From the NCBI RefSeq assembly GCF_021018805.1, contig NC_086283.1:63132182-63196181 (forward strand): a stretch of DNA of 64,000 nucleotides. The letters are read 5' to 3'. The notes below the pieces were generated by a model. That model was not told the origin of the DNA. It worked only from the letters and a program-made list of their open reading frames with translations, and ran no database searches. The translations under genes and the position numbers were made by a program. Shown here piece after piece: positions 36,791 through 48,054 of the stretch. Numbering within the stretch: position 1 is the stretch's first letter; the number at the start of each line of letters is the position of its first letter. This DNA is from Prinia subflava (taxonomy: Eukaryota > Chordata > Aves > Passeriformes > Cisticolidae).

Positions 36791-39162
36791 ATACATTCTA
36801 TGTTGAAGCTATCATGTTATTTTGAGATCATGGTGTGATGAGGGATGAATACTTCACTCTTCTGCAAATTGATTGCATCACGTTTAACAGAGTGGCTGCA
36901 CTCTTTCAAATTTCAATTGGAGCCCTTTCAAATTTTTTCAGTATGTTCTTTCTCTGATCCCAAGCCAATAAAAGTCCCTGAATTTTACTGTGTGACTCCC
37001 TAATTCTTGAGTGAGACCTGTCTTTAGTTTAATTCCCTAATATTTCCTAAGACATTGAGAATGCATCTCTCTAAATTGAATATTATCTTCACCAAGTCAT
37101 GTAGGTCACAACTTTTGATACATACAAGATTGCATTTGTTCCCAATTAAAGGCATAAGATGGTGGTAGTATTGGAAGGTAAAACGTATGTTAAAGTACTT
37201 TAAGTAATAAAAGATAATTGTTAGTGTCCACACAGTTTTATGTTCAGTATGTAAAGAAACAGACTAGGCTGTGAAAGTAGAAATACACTAGCACAGATCC
37301 TGTTGTCACTGCTGAGCACGTGGGTTTCATCCTGTGTGAACATGGGAATTCTTAAGGGTAGGACCTGGCAGGGCAATTATTGTCACAAATTGCTGTCACA
37401 TGTGTTTATTGGGTTTTATGTTTGACTTCTGCTGTATGCAGGTTATGTTTCACTGCACTGAGTCTGGGACCTCAGTCTGCATCATAAAATATAACCAATT
37501 TACCCAGTTACATGCATGCAACTAGAAGACGCTGCTATAAACTACCACGGGCTTCATATTTCTTTACTGTGAAAGAAAGAAAATCCCAAATCTTTCACTT
37601 TCTTACAGTTTTGGCCCACTTACTACCTTGCTAAATATGCAGCTGCTGGAGTTCAAAAGTCAGAATTACAGATGTGTTTACTGATCCTTTGCATAGCATC
37701 TCTGTTTCATGTGTATTAGTCACCACTTCCTTTTGGTTTTAAATTCAGAAATATGTTCAGGGACTGAGTAAATATATCTTGACACAACCCCATTGATTGA
37801 AGATACTGTGACTAACACTTCTGCAAAATAAACATACAATGCTCAAAAAAGTAATTTGGGATTACAATTCTTGGAGGCTTTTTTATCTTCAGCATATTCC
37901 AGATATGAGCACAAACAGAGAGGTGAAGGTAGGCAGCTACTGCCCAAACACTTTTTTTTTCTGACAGCTGAACAAAAATGTCATTGGATGTGTTGGATGG
38001 CTTTTCTGAACTAAATTTGTGCTGTTATATGCAGAGCAGAAGGAGATAGATCAAAATTATACAACTGGCATATTTTTGCACACAGGAAGGTCTGAAAACA
38101 AAACTATTTAATTGTTGCTTTTTCTGTATTTAAACATTCTTCCACACTGACCATTAAGTTCCCTGTACTGAGTACTTTTTAAAACAGCCATAGTATAATT
38201 TTGTCTGTTTCTACAAGTGTATATGAATGTAATGTTTTATTTCTGTATTCAAGTTGTGACAGCCCTTGGCTTTCAATCCAATTATCTGAGTCATACTGTT
38301 ACAAAACTCCAAGGGGAGAAAAATGTCAGCCCCATAAACTTAGAAATAGAACGATAGCACTCTTTTTCTTTAAAGAGCACACTTCTCTTTCAACTGTATC
38401 ACTTACTTAATATTTTATAGTTTCAAAATGAAAAGAAAAAAAAGATTTTGAATTCCACTGGGTTGTTATATTTAGGAAGAGATATATGCATATAGCTTAT
38501 AGCAGGTTTCCAGATATATGTGCCCTGTGTGTAAGGACTGAACAGATGAATATTCTTCATTTTACATATCCTAACCATATGGTCCCTTTATATAGAATAA
38601 GAGGAAGAAACTAAAACTTTTGCTCATGTATCATTTAGGCAAAACTGAAGAGTGTTACTGAGTATCAGCTGCTATTCAGAGGAAGTTAACAAGAGTGTCT
38701 AAGAATTATGTGACAATCCTCTTCCTGGAAGTGAGGATGGTGGCCTGGGAAATGCAAGTTTCTTTCAAGACCTTTAATCATATGAAAGGTTCAAACTTGC
38801 AACCATTCCATTCTACTTAGTCCTGAGGGTGGCAACACTGACTATCACCAAGGGATATACGAGCTCTGTGCAGTTCCAAAAACAGACTATGGGAACGGGC
38901 ATGGATGTTTGGAAGAATGGGTAGTTTTCCTTTGTTTAAAATTCTACCTATTCACATGGACAAATTCACATTTGGACAGAAGTGGCCTTTTGCAAGAAAG
39001 TACCTCAAAATAAGGATATTCTGTACAAATTCGTAACTAAGTGCCTGCATATGAAGCACATTTTGAGAAAAAGGGAAGTGAAAGAAACCCAAACCAAGGC
39101 ATTAATGGATTTGGATAGAAGTTGATAAAAAACAAAGAACAGAAACAAGTACAGAAACAAGC

Positions 39163-39241
39163 TTTCACTATACACCCTGAATTTTTTCTGCTCTGTACTA
39201 GAAAGGTTCCGAGAAGAAGAAATTCAGGGTGTATAGTGAAA
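39163..39241. repeat. Hairpin with perfect 22-bp arms (pre-miRNA-sized)
   Basis: The left arm 39163-39184 and right arm 39220-39241 are exact reverse complements, with a 35-nt loop that can pair weakly further. Both the arm length and the total span of 79 nt are typical of a miRNA precursor or a small foldback transposon remnant. No homology is recognised. Confidence 0.75.
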
Positions 39242-40257
39242 TCCAGTCAATGCCAGGTATTAATTTCAATAATCAAAAAGGTGTTTTGGAACATTCACAC
39301 CAACAAGTGCATCCCTCTCACCTGAACTGAAAAAAACAGAAGCAGATGATTGATGTTACTAAAGCCTGATTCATGCTTTGGTCGTCTTTGTAGTTTCTTC
39401 TGACAATAATATTCTTTTTTCTTTTAATCCCTATGCTATTAAATATATTTCACAATAGGATAAGGTTAATTTTATTTTTAAAATGTGTAGGCTTGTACAG
39501 AATCATTACCACCCTGTAGTTTTAGAAGCAAGCACAACAAGGATTTCCCTGAAAGCTCCTGCACCTTTTATATCTCTTCAGAACTTCAAATTTTTTTTGG
39601 TTTTATAATTTTGTAAATGTATTGGTTTGGAATGGCCTTGTTTCTGTACTTTTAGTACACACAAAAACAGGCAGGATTTGCTGTTGGTTTGTTTCTCCTA
39701 ATGTCAGCTTTTGAAGGATTTCTCCTGATATAGAGCCAGAAAATAAAAGTGGCAAAAAATGAACACTACAGACAAGAGTTCTCTGGCATAAAAAACAAGG
39801 TGTTTGGAAGAGAGAAATAACAGTTGAAAAGAGTGAGGGACTAAAAGAATAGTCTCCAAGCATATCTCCGTTACATGTCAAGTCAACTCACTTGATTAGG
39901 CAAGATGTGAATGACTGACCCTGTGGACTGCATGTGAAATGCTCTGTAACCTGTGACATTATACAATAAATAGATGGTAATTATATGGACATACATGTTC
40001 ACTTAGGAACTAATAATGGAAATAAAATTTCAGTTTGCTATTCCCAGGTACTTTGTGCACTAAAAGTAATCTGTAATCATTATTTTGCTTGGTGTGTGAG
40101 GAAGCAACTAGAAGGGACTTATAGTTACACATAAGAGGTAACTAACTATTCATCTAAAAGTAGATGTAGTGGATGTTTGAGCTGGCCCAGGATGTTTAGC
40201 TCTTCATCATGGAACCAGCAGCCTGGTCAGTAGCTCTGCTCTGTGAAAAAATAAAGT

Positions 40258-41059
40258 CTCAGGGTTACTGTTCCCTGAGACTTTCCTCGGGGTTGCTGTT
40301 CCCTGAGGTAATAAGGCTTTCTATGAGGGTTGCTGTTCCCTGAGATTCTTCTCAGGGTTGCTGTTCCCCGAGGTAATAAGGCCTTCGAGCTTCCCTTGCT
40401 CAAAAGGTCTCACGTCAGAGCCAGAGAAGACAAGCTGAGTCCACCAGTGCATGTTTCCAAGGTTGTTTATTCTTCATTATCTCTCAGTTCTTTCTCAGCT
40501 CTGCTGGGTGTCCCTGGCAGGGTACATTATCTTAGTTCTTTCTCAGCTCTGCAAGGCATCTCCAGCAGAGCAGGACATGGGGCAGACTGGGGCAGATCAG
40601 AGGTTCCTGGACCCTTTGTGCCATTTCTCTGGTCCAACCACCTTCCACAACGTACTTTTTATTTACAGAATTTTACCAATACTTACTACCCATGTTAACA
40701 TGTCATTTCTACTCTAAACCAATCCTTGTAATAACAGCTCAGCAGAAAATGGGGGATGAGAACAAGAACAAGGAGGACAGGACCACTCCCCAATTCCTCC
40801 ATCTTGCCTCTTCAAACCCATACACTAAAAATCCTAGATTCTACATTTACATTCTCTGATAAACTAACTACTACTAATTTTGAATTCTCTCAGCTTGTGA
40901 TTCTTCATACAATGTGGGCATTCACTCCCATGGACAGGGATCAGAAGCAGTATCCTCCTGGGCTCTGTGTGAGGCTGGCTGACACCCTTGTACAGATCTC
41001 AGATTCCCATATCTGGTCTCCAAACCCTCCAGGGTGGCCAGAGGGATGTTCTGGACTCC
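40258..41059 (-). repeat. LTR-like repeat, copy A (flanks kinase gene 3' side)
   Basis: Closely similar to 52559-53285 in the same orientation. On the minus strand it carries an AATAAA signal (40466-40471) and an upstream A/T-rich TATA-like stretch, which fits an LTR in the same orientation as the kinase gene. It starts with four iterations of a small hairpin word (CTCAGGGTTgCTGTTCCCTGAG type) where copy B has two. No primer-binding site, polypurine tract or retroviral gene adjoins it. Confidence 0.75.
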
Positions 41060-41146
41060 GACAAAAACCCACCATCATTCCAAAGTTTGGAAGCTTCGTT
41101 CCTCTGCCTCTCACTTTTAAACCACTTTTTCTCTATTCCTCATGTT

Positions 41147-41625
41147 GTGGTTTAACCCCAGCCTGACACTAAGCACCACACAAAGCCATTCTCACTCAAT
41201 GCCCCACCAGCGGGATGGACTGGGCAGAGAATTGGAGGGGTAAAAGCTGCAAAAATCACAGGTGGAGAACAATTCAGTTGCATAGGGAATGCAGAAGCCA
41301 CACACTCCCCAAAGCAAAAATCCCTGAAGAACTCCTTTGCCATTTCCCATGGGCAGGCAGGTGTTTCCCATCTCCAGGACGGCAGGACACCCTCGTGCCT
41401 CACAGTGACTTGGGAAGACAAATGCCATCACTCCAAACATCCCCACCTTCCTCCTTCTTGCACGCAGCTTGAAATACGGAGCAGGATGTCACACGGTCTG
41501 GAATATTCCTTTGCCCAGTTTGGCTCACCTGTCCTGGTTGTGTCTCCTCCCAGCCTCTCATGCAGTGTGACCCCAGAGGAGCTCAGTCTGTGCGGCTGCG
41601 TCAGTCATGGTGGGTGCTGAGCCGA
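41147..41625. mobile_element. Avian ERV LTR fragment
   Basis: It begins TGTTGTGGTTTAACCCCAGCC and continues with 'actaagcaccacac', 'gggcaggcaggtgtttccca', 'cttgggaagacaaatgccat' and 'ggaatattcctttg'. These match, from memory, an abundant avian ERV LTR family. Several deletions are evident. The orientation is not certain. Confidence 0.6.
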
Positions 41626-42076
41626 GAGAAGCCAAACTGCACAAGTTTTCACTCCTTCATGTTGGCCTTAGCTCCCGTGGCAGAACTTGAGTTCCTGCTG
41701 GACACTCACCTGTCCCTGAGCCTGTGGAGAAGCCCGGCTGCCTCCCCCTCTGTCCAGAGCAACACAGGCACTCACAGCCTTTCCTAAGGACTGCAACACA
41801 ACCACGGCCACAGCAGCGTTCCCAGCAGTGACAACACTGCTCTCCTGCCCTACTCTGCTCCTCTATTCACAGCTGCAAGCCTGTTCCTCCACAAGAGCCT
41901 GTGGCCAGGAGGCAGTGAAGGAAGACCTTTGCCCACTTCCAAAATGTGCCACAAACCCTATCCATGGGTCTTCCCAGGCTTAAGAAACACCTGACCCACC
42001 ATTCAAAATCAAACTTGGAGCTTATTCACATGGTGAGAATAAAGGCAAGCTTCAAACACAGTGAAGGTTTATAGTG
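41626..42076. other. Spacer between LTR fragment and kinase gene 3' end
   Basis: No reading frame or repeat is recognised. It would hold the cleavage site and downstream elements of the kinase transcript on the minus strand. Confidence 0.4.
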
Positions 42077-42082
42077 TTTATT
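42077..42082 (-). terminator. Polyadenylation signal of the PAK-like gene
   Basis: AATAAA on the minus strand, about 110 nt beyond the stop codon at 42191. The spacing and orientation make it the likely polyadenylation signal of the kinase mRNA. Confidence 0.75.
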
Positions 42083-42092
42083 TTGACTATTA

Positions 42093-42172
42093 ATCTAAAG
42101 AAACTACAAACTACATACAACAAACTCCAAACTACAAACTACAAACTCCAAACTCTAAACTACAAAGAACAA
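42093..42172 (-). repeat. Short tandem repeat in the kinase 3' UTR
   Basis: Imperfect tandem copies of a 7-bp CAAACTA-type unit on the plus strand (TAGTTTG in the mRNA sense) lie between the stop codon and the AATAAA signal. Confidence 0.75.
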
Positions 42173-42190
42173 CAACGGCCTCTTCCAGGG

Positions 42191-45100
42191 CTAGTATCTC
42201 CTGTTGGCCGTGAACTGCTGTGCTGCCATGATGAGAGGCGTCAGGCTGGAGGTCGGCTTGGCTGAGGTTACAAACGGATGCTGCCCAAAGACAAAAAGAA
42301 GAAATGAACTTCTACTTTCCTCACAGGCTAAACAGCCTTTTTCTGGCTACCAGCAAGGTGCAGAAATGAGGGCACTCCATGCAGCTCTGTCTCCTTGCTA
42401 CGTGAGGCAAAGATGGCTCACAACCCCACCAATCCATTAATCCAGATGTCTTCAGTTTAAGGAGATTTTGTCCAAGTGACCTTAAAAAGCTCCTCCCAAC
42501 CCATCCCAGGCCAGGATTCTCCTCCGTTTTCCTTGGAAAACTCCCTAGACTGGAGATTCTTAGGAGCAGGGCCCACCTGACCCCTTGCCCTGGAACAGAC
42601 AAGGAGCCCCTGGCAGTGGGCAGCAGGCACACCCTGCAGCCGCTTGGCCTTTACCTGCAGAAGCTCCTGGGCAGACCAGCGCCTGTCCTCGTCTGTCTCC
42701 AGGCAGCAGTGCAGGAAGTCTCGCAGCCAAGCGGACTGCTGCCTGGGCTTCTGCAGCCTCGGCCTGCCCCCGCTGCTTATCAGCTGTCGGACCTAGAGAG
42801 GAAGGAAACGCCACGCTGCACCTGTCTCCTCTGCACCCAACCTGCTCACACACACCCACTGGACAAGCTCCACGCTCCAGTGGCGCCTTCGTCCCTGCCA
42901 GAGGGTGGGAGATGCCTTTCCTCCCCCAACTAAAAGAACACAAACCCCGAGGCAGCCACAGGCAGTCCAAAGTGTGCAGGCTCTTGCTTTGACCCCTGAT
43001 TTCACTGCCTGATGAAATTAGGAGCGCACCTCCATCAGCAAAAGCACACTTTGCTTCTTTGTGGACTGACACCAGCACCACAGGCACTTTGGAAGAGGGA
43101 CTTTAGTCTAACTCTCCTGTTCCCAAGGGTTATTCCATAAAATGCAGCTTAGCACTGCCCCCTGCTCCCTTCAGAACAGCTCCCATCTAGGAAAAGGCAT
43201 CATGATTTTTTTGTGTTGTTTATGATGAAGTGGCAAGGGAATAATCTGGACAAGAAGCACGAGAGGCTCTGCAGTCTGGCACCTATTGTCTTCAGGCATT
43301 AACAAGCTTCCCGGGCAGAAGAATGGGGGCAGATTTTGTCAGTGCCTGCAGTACTGGTGAGAGGAGTTGCAGCGTACCGTGCGGGCGGTTTTCATCAGGT
43401 GAGGAGGCGCTCCTTCCACCATCTCGATCCCCACAATGCCAAGGGACCAGATGTCCACTTTGGGGCCATAGGGCTTCCTGGTGAAAATTTCTGGCGCCAT
43501 CCAGTAAATAGTCCCGACAGCTGATCTCCGTTTGCTCTGCTCAGCAGTGAGCTGAGCAGCGAGGCCAAAATCAGCTGTGGAGAAAAAACCACTCTGATCA
43601 AGCCTGCTGGAATTAGGAAAGCAAACAATAGATTCCCCACTCTACCAATGTCCAAGAAGGCAGTGTGGAATCCAGCTGCAAAGGGGGCCATGCTGGCGTT
43701 CCTCACGCCTGCAGCCGAGGAATTACAGAACTGGTCGCTTGCCAAAAGCCCCCACTTCCAGATTGTGTCTTTTAGTGCCCTGAAGCTTTAGACTGCAAGT
43801 GCCTTGCTTGGGCAGGGACACACACAACCCAACTTGGCCACTGCCAAGACCTTCTTCCCAGCCACACCTCCCTGCACCGTGGGGATGTGCTCTGCGCTTG
43901 CAGCAGGGCAGCCTGCACTGCCACAGGCACCCCTCAGGGGAACTGGCAGCCACCCAAAGGCAGCCCCACACCGCAGCCCACCACGGCTGAGCCTGGCCAG
44001 CAACACCCACCCAACTTGACAGATCCGTCCAAGCCCAGGAGAATGTTGTGGCTTTTGATGTCTCGGTGGATCACTTGATGGCAGTGAAGGAAATCCAGGC
44101 CTTGCAGGCACTGAGAGAGGAAAAAAGAAACATCAGCCCAACAGTTCCTCATCTGATTTCATCCCACAGGCAGGGAAGGGGCACATCTGCGAGACTGACT
44201 TGCTGGGGGATGGGGAGCCATGGCAGGACAGGCTGCTGGCAAGGGCAAGAGCCATGAGGACAGCAGTGCCTTTCTAAGCAAGGGTGCATTCCCTTTTGAA
44301 AGAGAAAGGGCAAATGTTCCTCTGGCCAGTGCCCTGCAAACACAGACTGAAGGAGCACTGCTGCAGTGGATGTGCTCTCTCCAGCCAGATGACAGCGGAT
44401 GCTTTTACTAGCACCACTCTGGGTGCAAGGCTCTCCTTCGAGGCTGAGCTCTGTGAGAGTTCTGTGAGTATCTCCTGGTCTTTTTCACTGGTTTCAGACT
44501 CTGCCACCAGCACGTTTGCCCTTACTGGGAAGGAATATACTACACACAGGCTCCAGGCAAGTGTTTAGAGAGGCAAACACAAACAAACACACTAGAAGAA
44601 GGGCAGGCACACTGACAGGCACCTGAGACGTTCTTGCTACTGCCAGCCATAAGAGGAAGGCAGAAAGGAAGCCTGGAAGATCAAATCCCTCCTCTCCTTG
44701 CTACCTATTGGGAATCCTGCTTGGTATCCTGCCCAAGCCACGGGAAGCAAAAGCACATCCCTTACCTCTCGAGAGACAGCTGCTATCTCTCCTTCTTCCA
44801 TCTGAGTCTCCCTGATGACATCCTGTAAAGAACCTCCGTCCATGTACTCCATCACCAGCCAGAGTTCTTGGTTCACCAGGTAGCTGAAAGGAGGAAACAA
44901 CAGCCTGGAGATGAATGTGCACACCTACAGGACCTGATGGATTCTTGTTTCTGTGACTATCTCAGAGCCAGACAGGAGGAAGTGAATAGTCACTCACTAG
45001 GCTCTACAGGGCTTGAACTCTGTGCAGTCTAAAAGACTGCAGGGTATCCACACCAATGCATAACTCTGGGAACAGGCCAAGGGAAATGGGGTCTGCAGTG

Positions 45101-48054
45101 CTTTGTCAGCACTTAAGAGCCATGGGAAAAAAATCAAACCCTAAATCCAACAAAACAATGTGCCGAGAGGGCAGGGACTTTGAGGCTGTTGGCTCAGAAA
45201 GATAGGGCCAAGTCAGGCCTTTGAAAGCACACTTAAACTAGGTGTGGCCAGGAAAGATTAATGCAGCCCCAATGCAATCTCCTCCCAAGATGCTGTAGAT
45301 CAGCCCAGAAAAAGGAATTAACAGCTCCATCCTCTGCCAGCGACCAAAGGAGTGCTTGAACCTGTGGTCTGCAGCATGTGAACGACCCTGCTCAGAAGAA
45401 CAGCAGAACCACTCACCTGTCTACATAGCTCACAAGGTTGGCGTTCTTCTTGTCGCGTATGACCTGGATTTCATTCACGCACAGTTCACTGCTGCTCTCT
45501 TGCAGGAGACTGATTTTCTTTATGGCCACCTAAAACAACGTGGACAACCATGAACCAAAGAAGTCTGTGACACGAGACCGCAAGGGGAAGATGGAGACAG
45601 TGATTTTAGGATGACAGAGCTGGGCTGGGACAAACTGCCTGGTGACTGGACATCAGGGGAAATCAAAGCTGAGCTTGCAAGAGCCTCTTACACCTCTTGC
45701 TTGGGTGCCAGTCCCAAGACACAGAGCCAAAGATCCTTTCTCTGGTAAACCTTGGAGAAACACAGTCTAAACTGTCCACCTCAAAGCTCTAACAATCCTA
45801 CTGGCTGTGCCTACTGTCTTCCCCAGGGCCTTGTTTCATCATGCCCATTTTCCTTCAAACACCTCTTGCAAGCAAGAAGCTCTTTTGTGCCAGTGAAAAT
45901 GGAGCAAAACTGCTGGGAAACCTTTGGCAATGTTAGGGGGTTTGATCATTACTCCAGCAGCTGCTGGCATTCACCATTGTACAACAACAACAAAGCAGAT
46001 GTAGTGACATGAAGGATAAAATGCTGTCCTAAAAACATTCTGAGGGTTACCCCTACAAGTACGTACTTTCAAGAAAAAATGCTGTGATAAAAACGTCATT
46101 AAGGGCACCTCCAAAAAAGACAATCCCTGCACTTCCTCACTTCAGGAACTTTCATTTCCCTCCACTAAAACACTTTGCTTCACACCACTGACACTTGCAA
46201 TGACTGCCTGACTGTAAAAAGAAATAAGCCACACCTTGATCCTCTAGCGATACACCCTGGGCCCTGAGCAGGCCTTAGGCCCTTGAGAGACTCCTTGCAC
46301 ATCTCTCTCTCACAGCACACTTCCAAAAGGCAGCACTGCAGGTGGCTAGAGAACTACCCCCACAATTCCCACGTATTTGCCAACAGCCAGAAAGGAGAAT
46401 TCAGGAACCCTGAGCTGCAGCCCCAGGAGCAGTGCCATGCAGTAAGACACCACCTGGGCACTAAGACCCAGCTAGCGTCTCCTCCTCTGAAAGACACCGC
46501 TGGGCCTCCTGGCATTCCTTGGGCCAGCTGAGAAGGACACAATCTGTCCCCACTGTATTTGGCAGGCAGACACTGCTCTGCACTTCATTTGCCTTTGCAG
46601 CAAAGCTCTACCGGCGACCCAAAGCTCAGCCACAGCTCACAGCAGAGGGGAGGGCACTCGAGAGCTGCAGAAGCTGCGGCGTTGCTTGACGCTTACCTCT
46701 TCTCCTGTGGCAGTCTCCACTGCCATGCACACGGTGCCGAAACCCCTGGAAACAAAACAGCAGCAGAGAAAGGAGAAGTCCTTTAGTCCCTGCAAGTGCA
46801 AGTCACCGCGCTCCAAGGGGAAAAACCGTCCTAGGGCAAACAGCAAATGGAACACGACAGATACTGCTCTGCGTCCTTTCTCCCTTTTCTCTTTCTGTAT
46901 CTCTGCATGTGCATTTTTCCAGGTACACACATGCCACCTGCACCTTCTCACACCTCTTCTTCAAGTCCTTCTGCCAAACTCAGGCTCTGCCACACAGGCC
47001 ATCTGAGAAGCCACAAGCCATGGGACACCCATTGGAGGAAAGCCTCTAGACACAGATCCTTTCTCCAAGGAGCTGGCAAGGAAAGTAGTCTCCCGCCACA
47101 GCTGCCGCCACAGCCAGAGCAGGCAAAGGCTTCCACTGGTGCACACACAAATGGAGAGGGACTCAAAACAGAGGATCCTTAGACAGCTGCCTTCTGGGTC
47201 CAGAGCCATCGGCAGCTGCTTCTCTTTGGTGCTGCAGACACAGGAAGGACTCCACTTTTCCAGTGAGTTCTTGTACACTTGTCTCCTCACAGAGGAAATG
47301 TTGCAAATCAATCCCATTTACAGGCAGCAGAGCTGTCTTTCAAAAGGGAATGGCTGGCTGGATTCTTTGCAGGAAAGGCCTAAACCCCACAGGATCCACG
47401 AGCGGCTTTGCCATAGGCAGATGATGCCTTTTCCTCTAGAGTGCATTGGCACTGAGCATTCCCCTGAAGCTTTGGCTTTTGCTTCCTCAGCTACAAAATA
47501 CAGCTGCTTCTTTCATTTCTGCTTGTGTCTTCTCCACTAGATGGTGGTCATCCTGACCACTGAACCTTGTTTCCCACAAAATACTGGAAAGAAATGGTAC
47601 TGGGAGCTGTTCCCTGACAGCTCTCAGGTGCTAACTTGGCCTTTGAGGCCATGAACTCTTTCCTCCTTTCATTCCCACATATTCTCTATTCTTCTGAGAC
47701 ACACAAAAATGGTTTCTCTTCAGAAAAGCGGCAAACAGGTGCAACACTCTCGAGGGACAGGAGATCTGCCACTGCTGCTGTTTGCTGCAGAAAAGACATT
47801 GCCAGCATCCTGGGGTCTTTGCCGTGCCTTCTGACCACAGCTATGAATGCTGACCGGTACAGAGAGATGGCAGCATCTCAACGCAGTGTCTGAACGGCTT
47901 TGGAGCTTGCCTGACGTTGCTCTGGGGAGATGGGACACCAGCAAAATACCCAGTCCCTCCCTTGGAAGAAGGAACTGTGGCTGCACTCACCCTTTGCCAA
48001 GAGTTTCCAGTTCTGTGTATTTAGCCTCGGCATCTCCCTCGCTCACCAGCATCC
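42191..48054 (-). CDS. Catalytic-domain exons (6-13) of the PAK-like kinase
   Basis: Eight exons encode residues about 181-469. They join in phases matching PAK homology. The linker '[18 protein letters not shown]' leads into the ATP-binding lobe, '[17 protein letters not shown]' is the hinge, '[19 protein letters not shown]' the catalytic loop, '[16 protein letters not shown]' the activation segment, and '[20 protein letters not shown]' a C-lobe helix. Compared with PAK1-3, the activation-loop threonine position is serine (S346), the Pro of GTPYW is Ile, and KSDN is KSHN. The catalytic residues themselves are retained, so activity is plausible. Intron-rich structure argues against a processed retrocopy. 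Confidence 0.88.

Larger units (their letters stand above)
34760..40257. other. AT-rich intergenic DNA, no gene recognised
   Basis: Short reading frames only, with no recognisable domain or exon chain. The minisatellite, TA microsatellite and hairpin listed separately are the only structured elements I see. Confidence 0.65.

Noticed and set aside
40330..40717. 122-codon plus-strand frame, repeated at 52503-52953
   Set aside because: It appears twice only because it lies in the duplicated LTR-like repeat; it is antisense to the LTR and has no recognisable domain.
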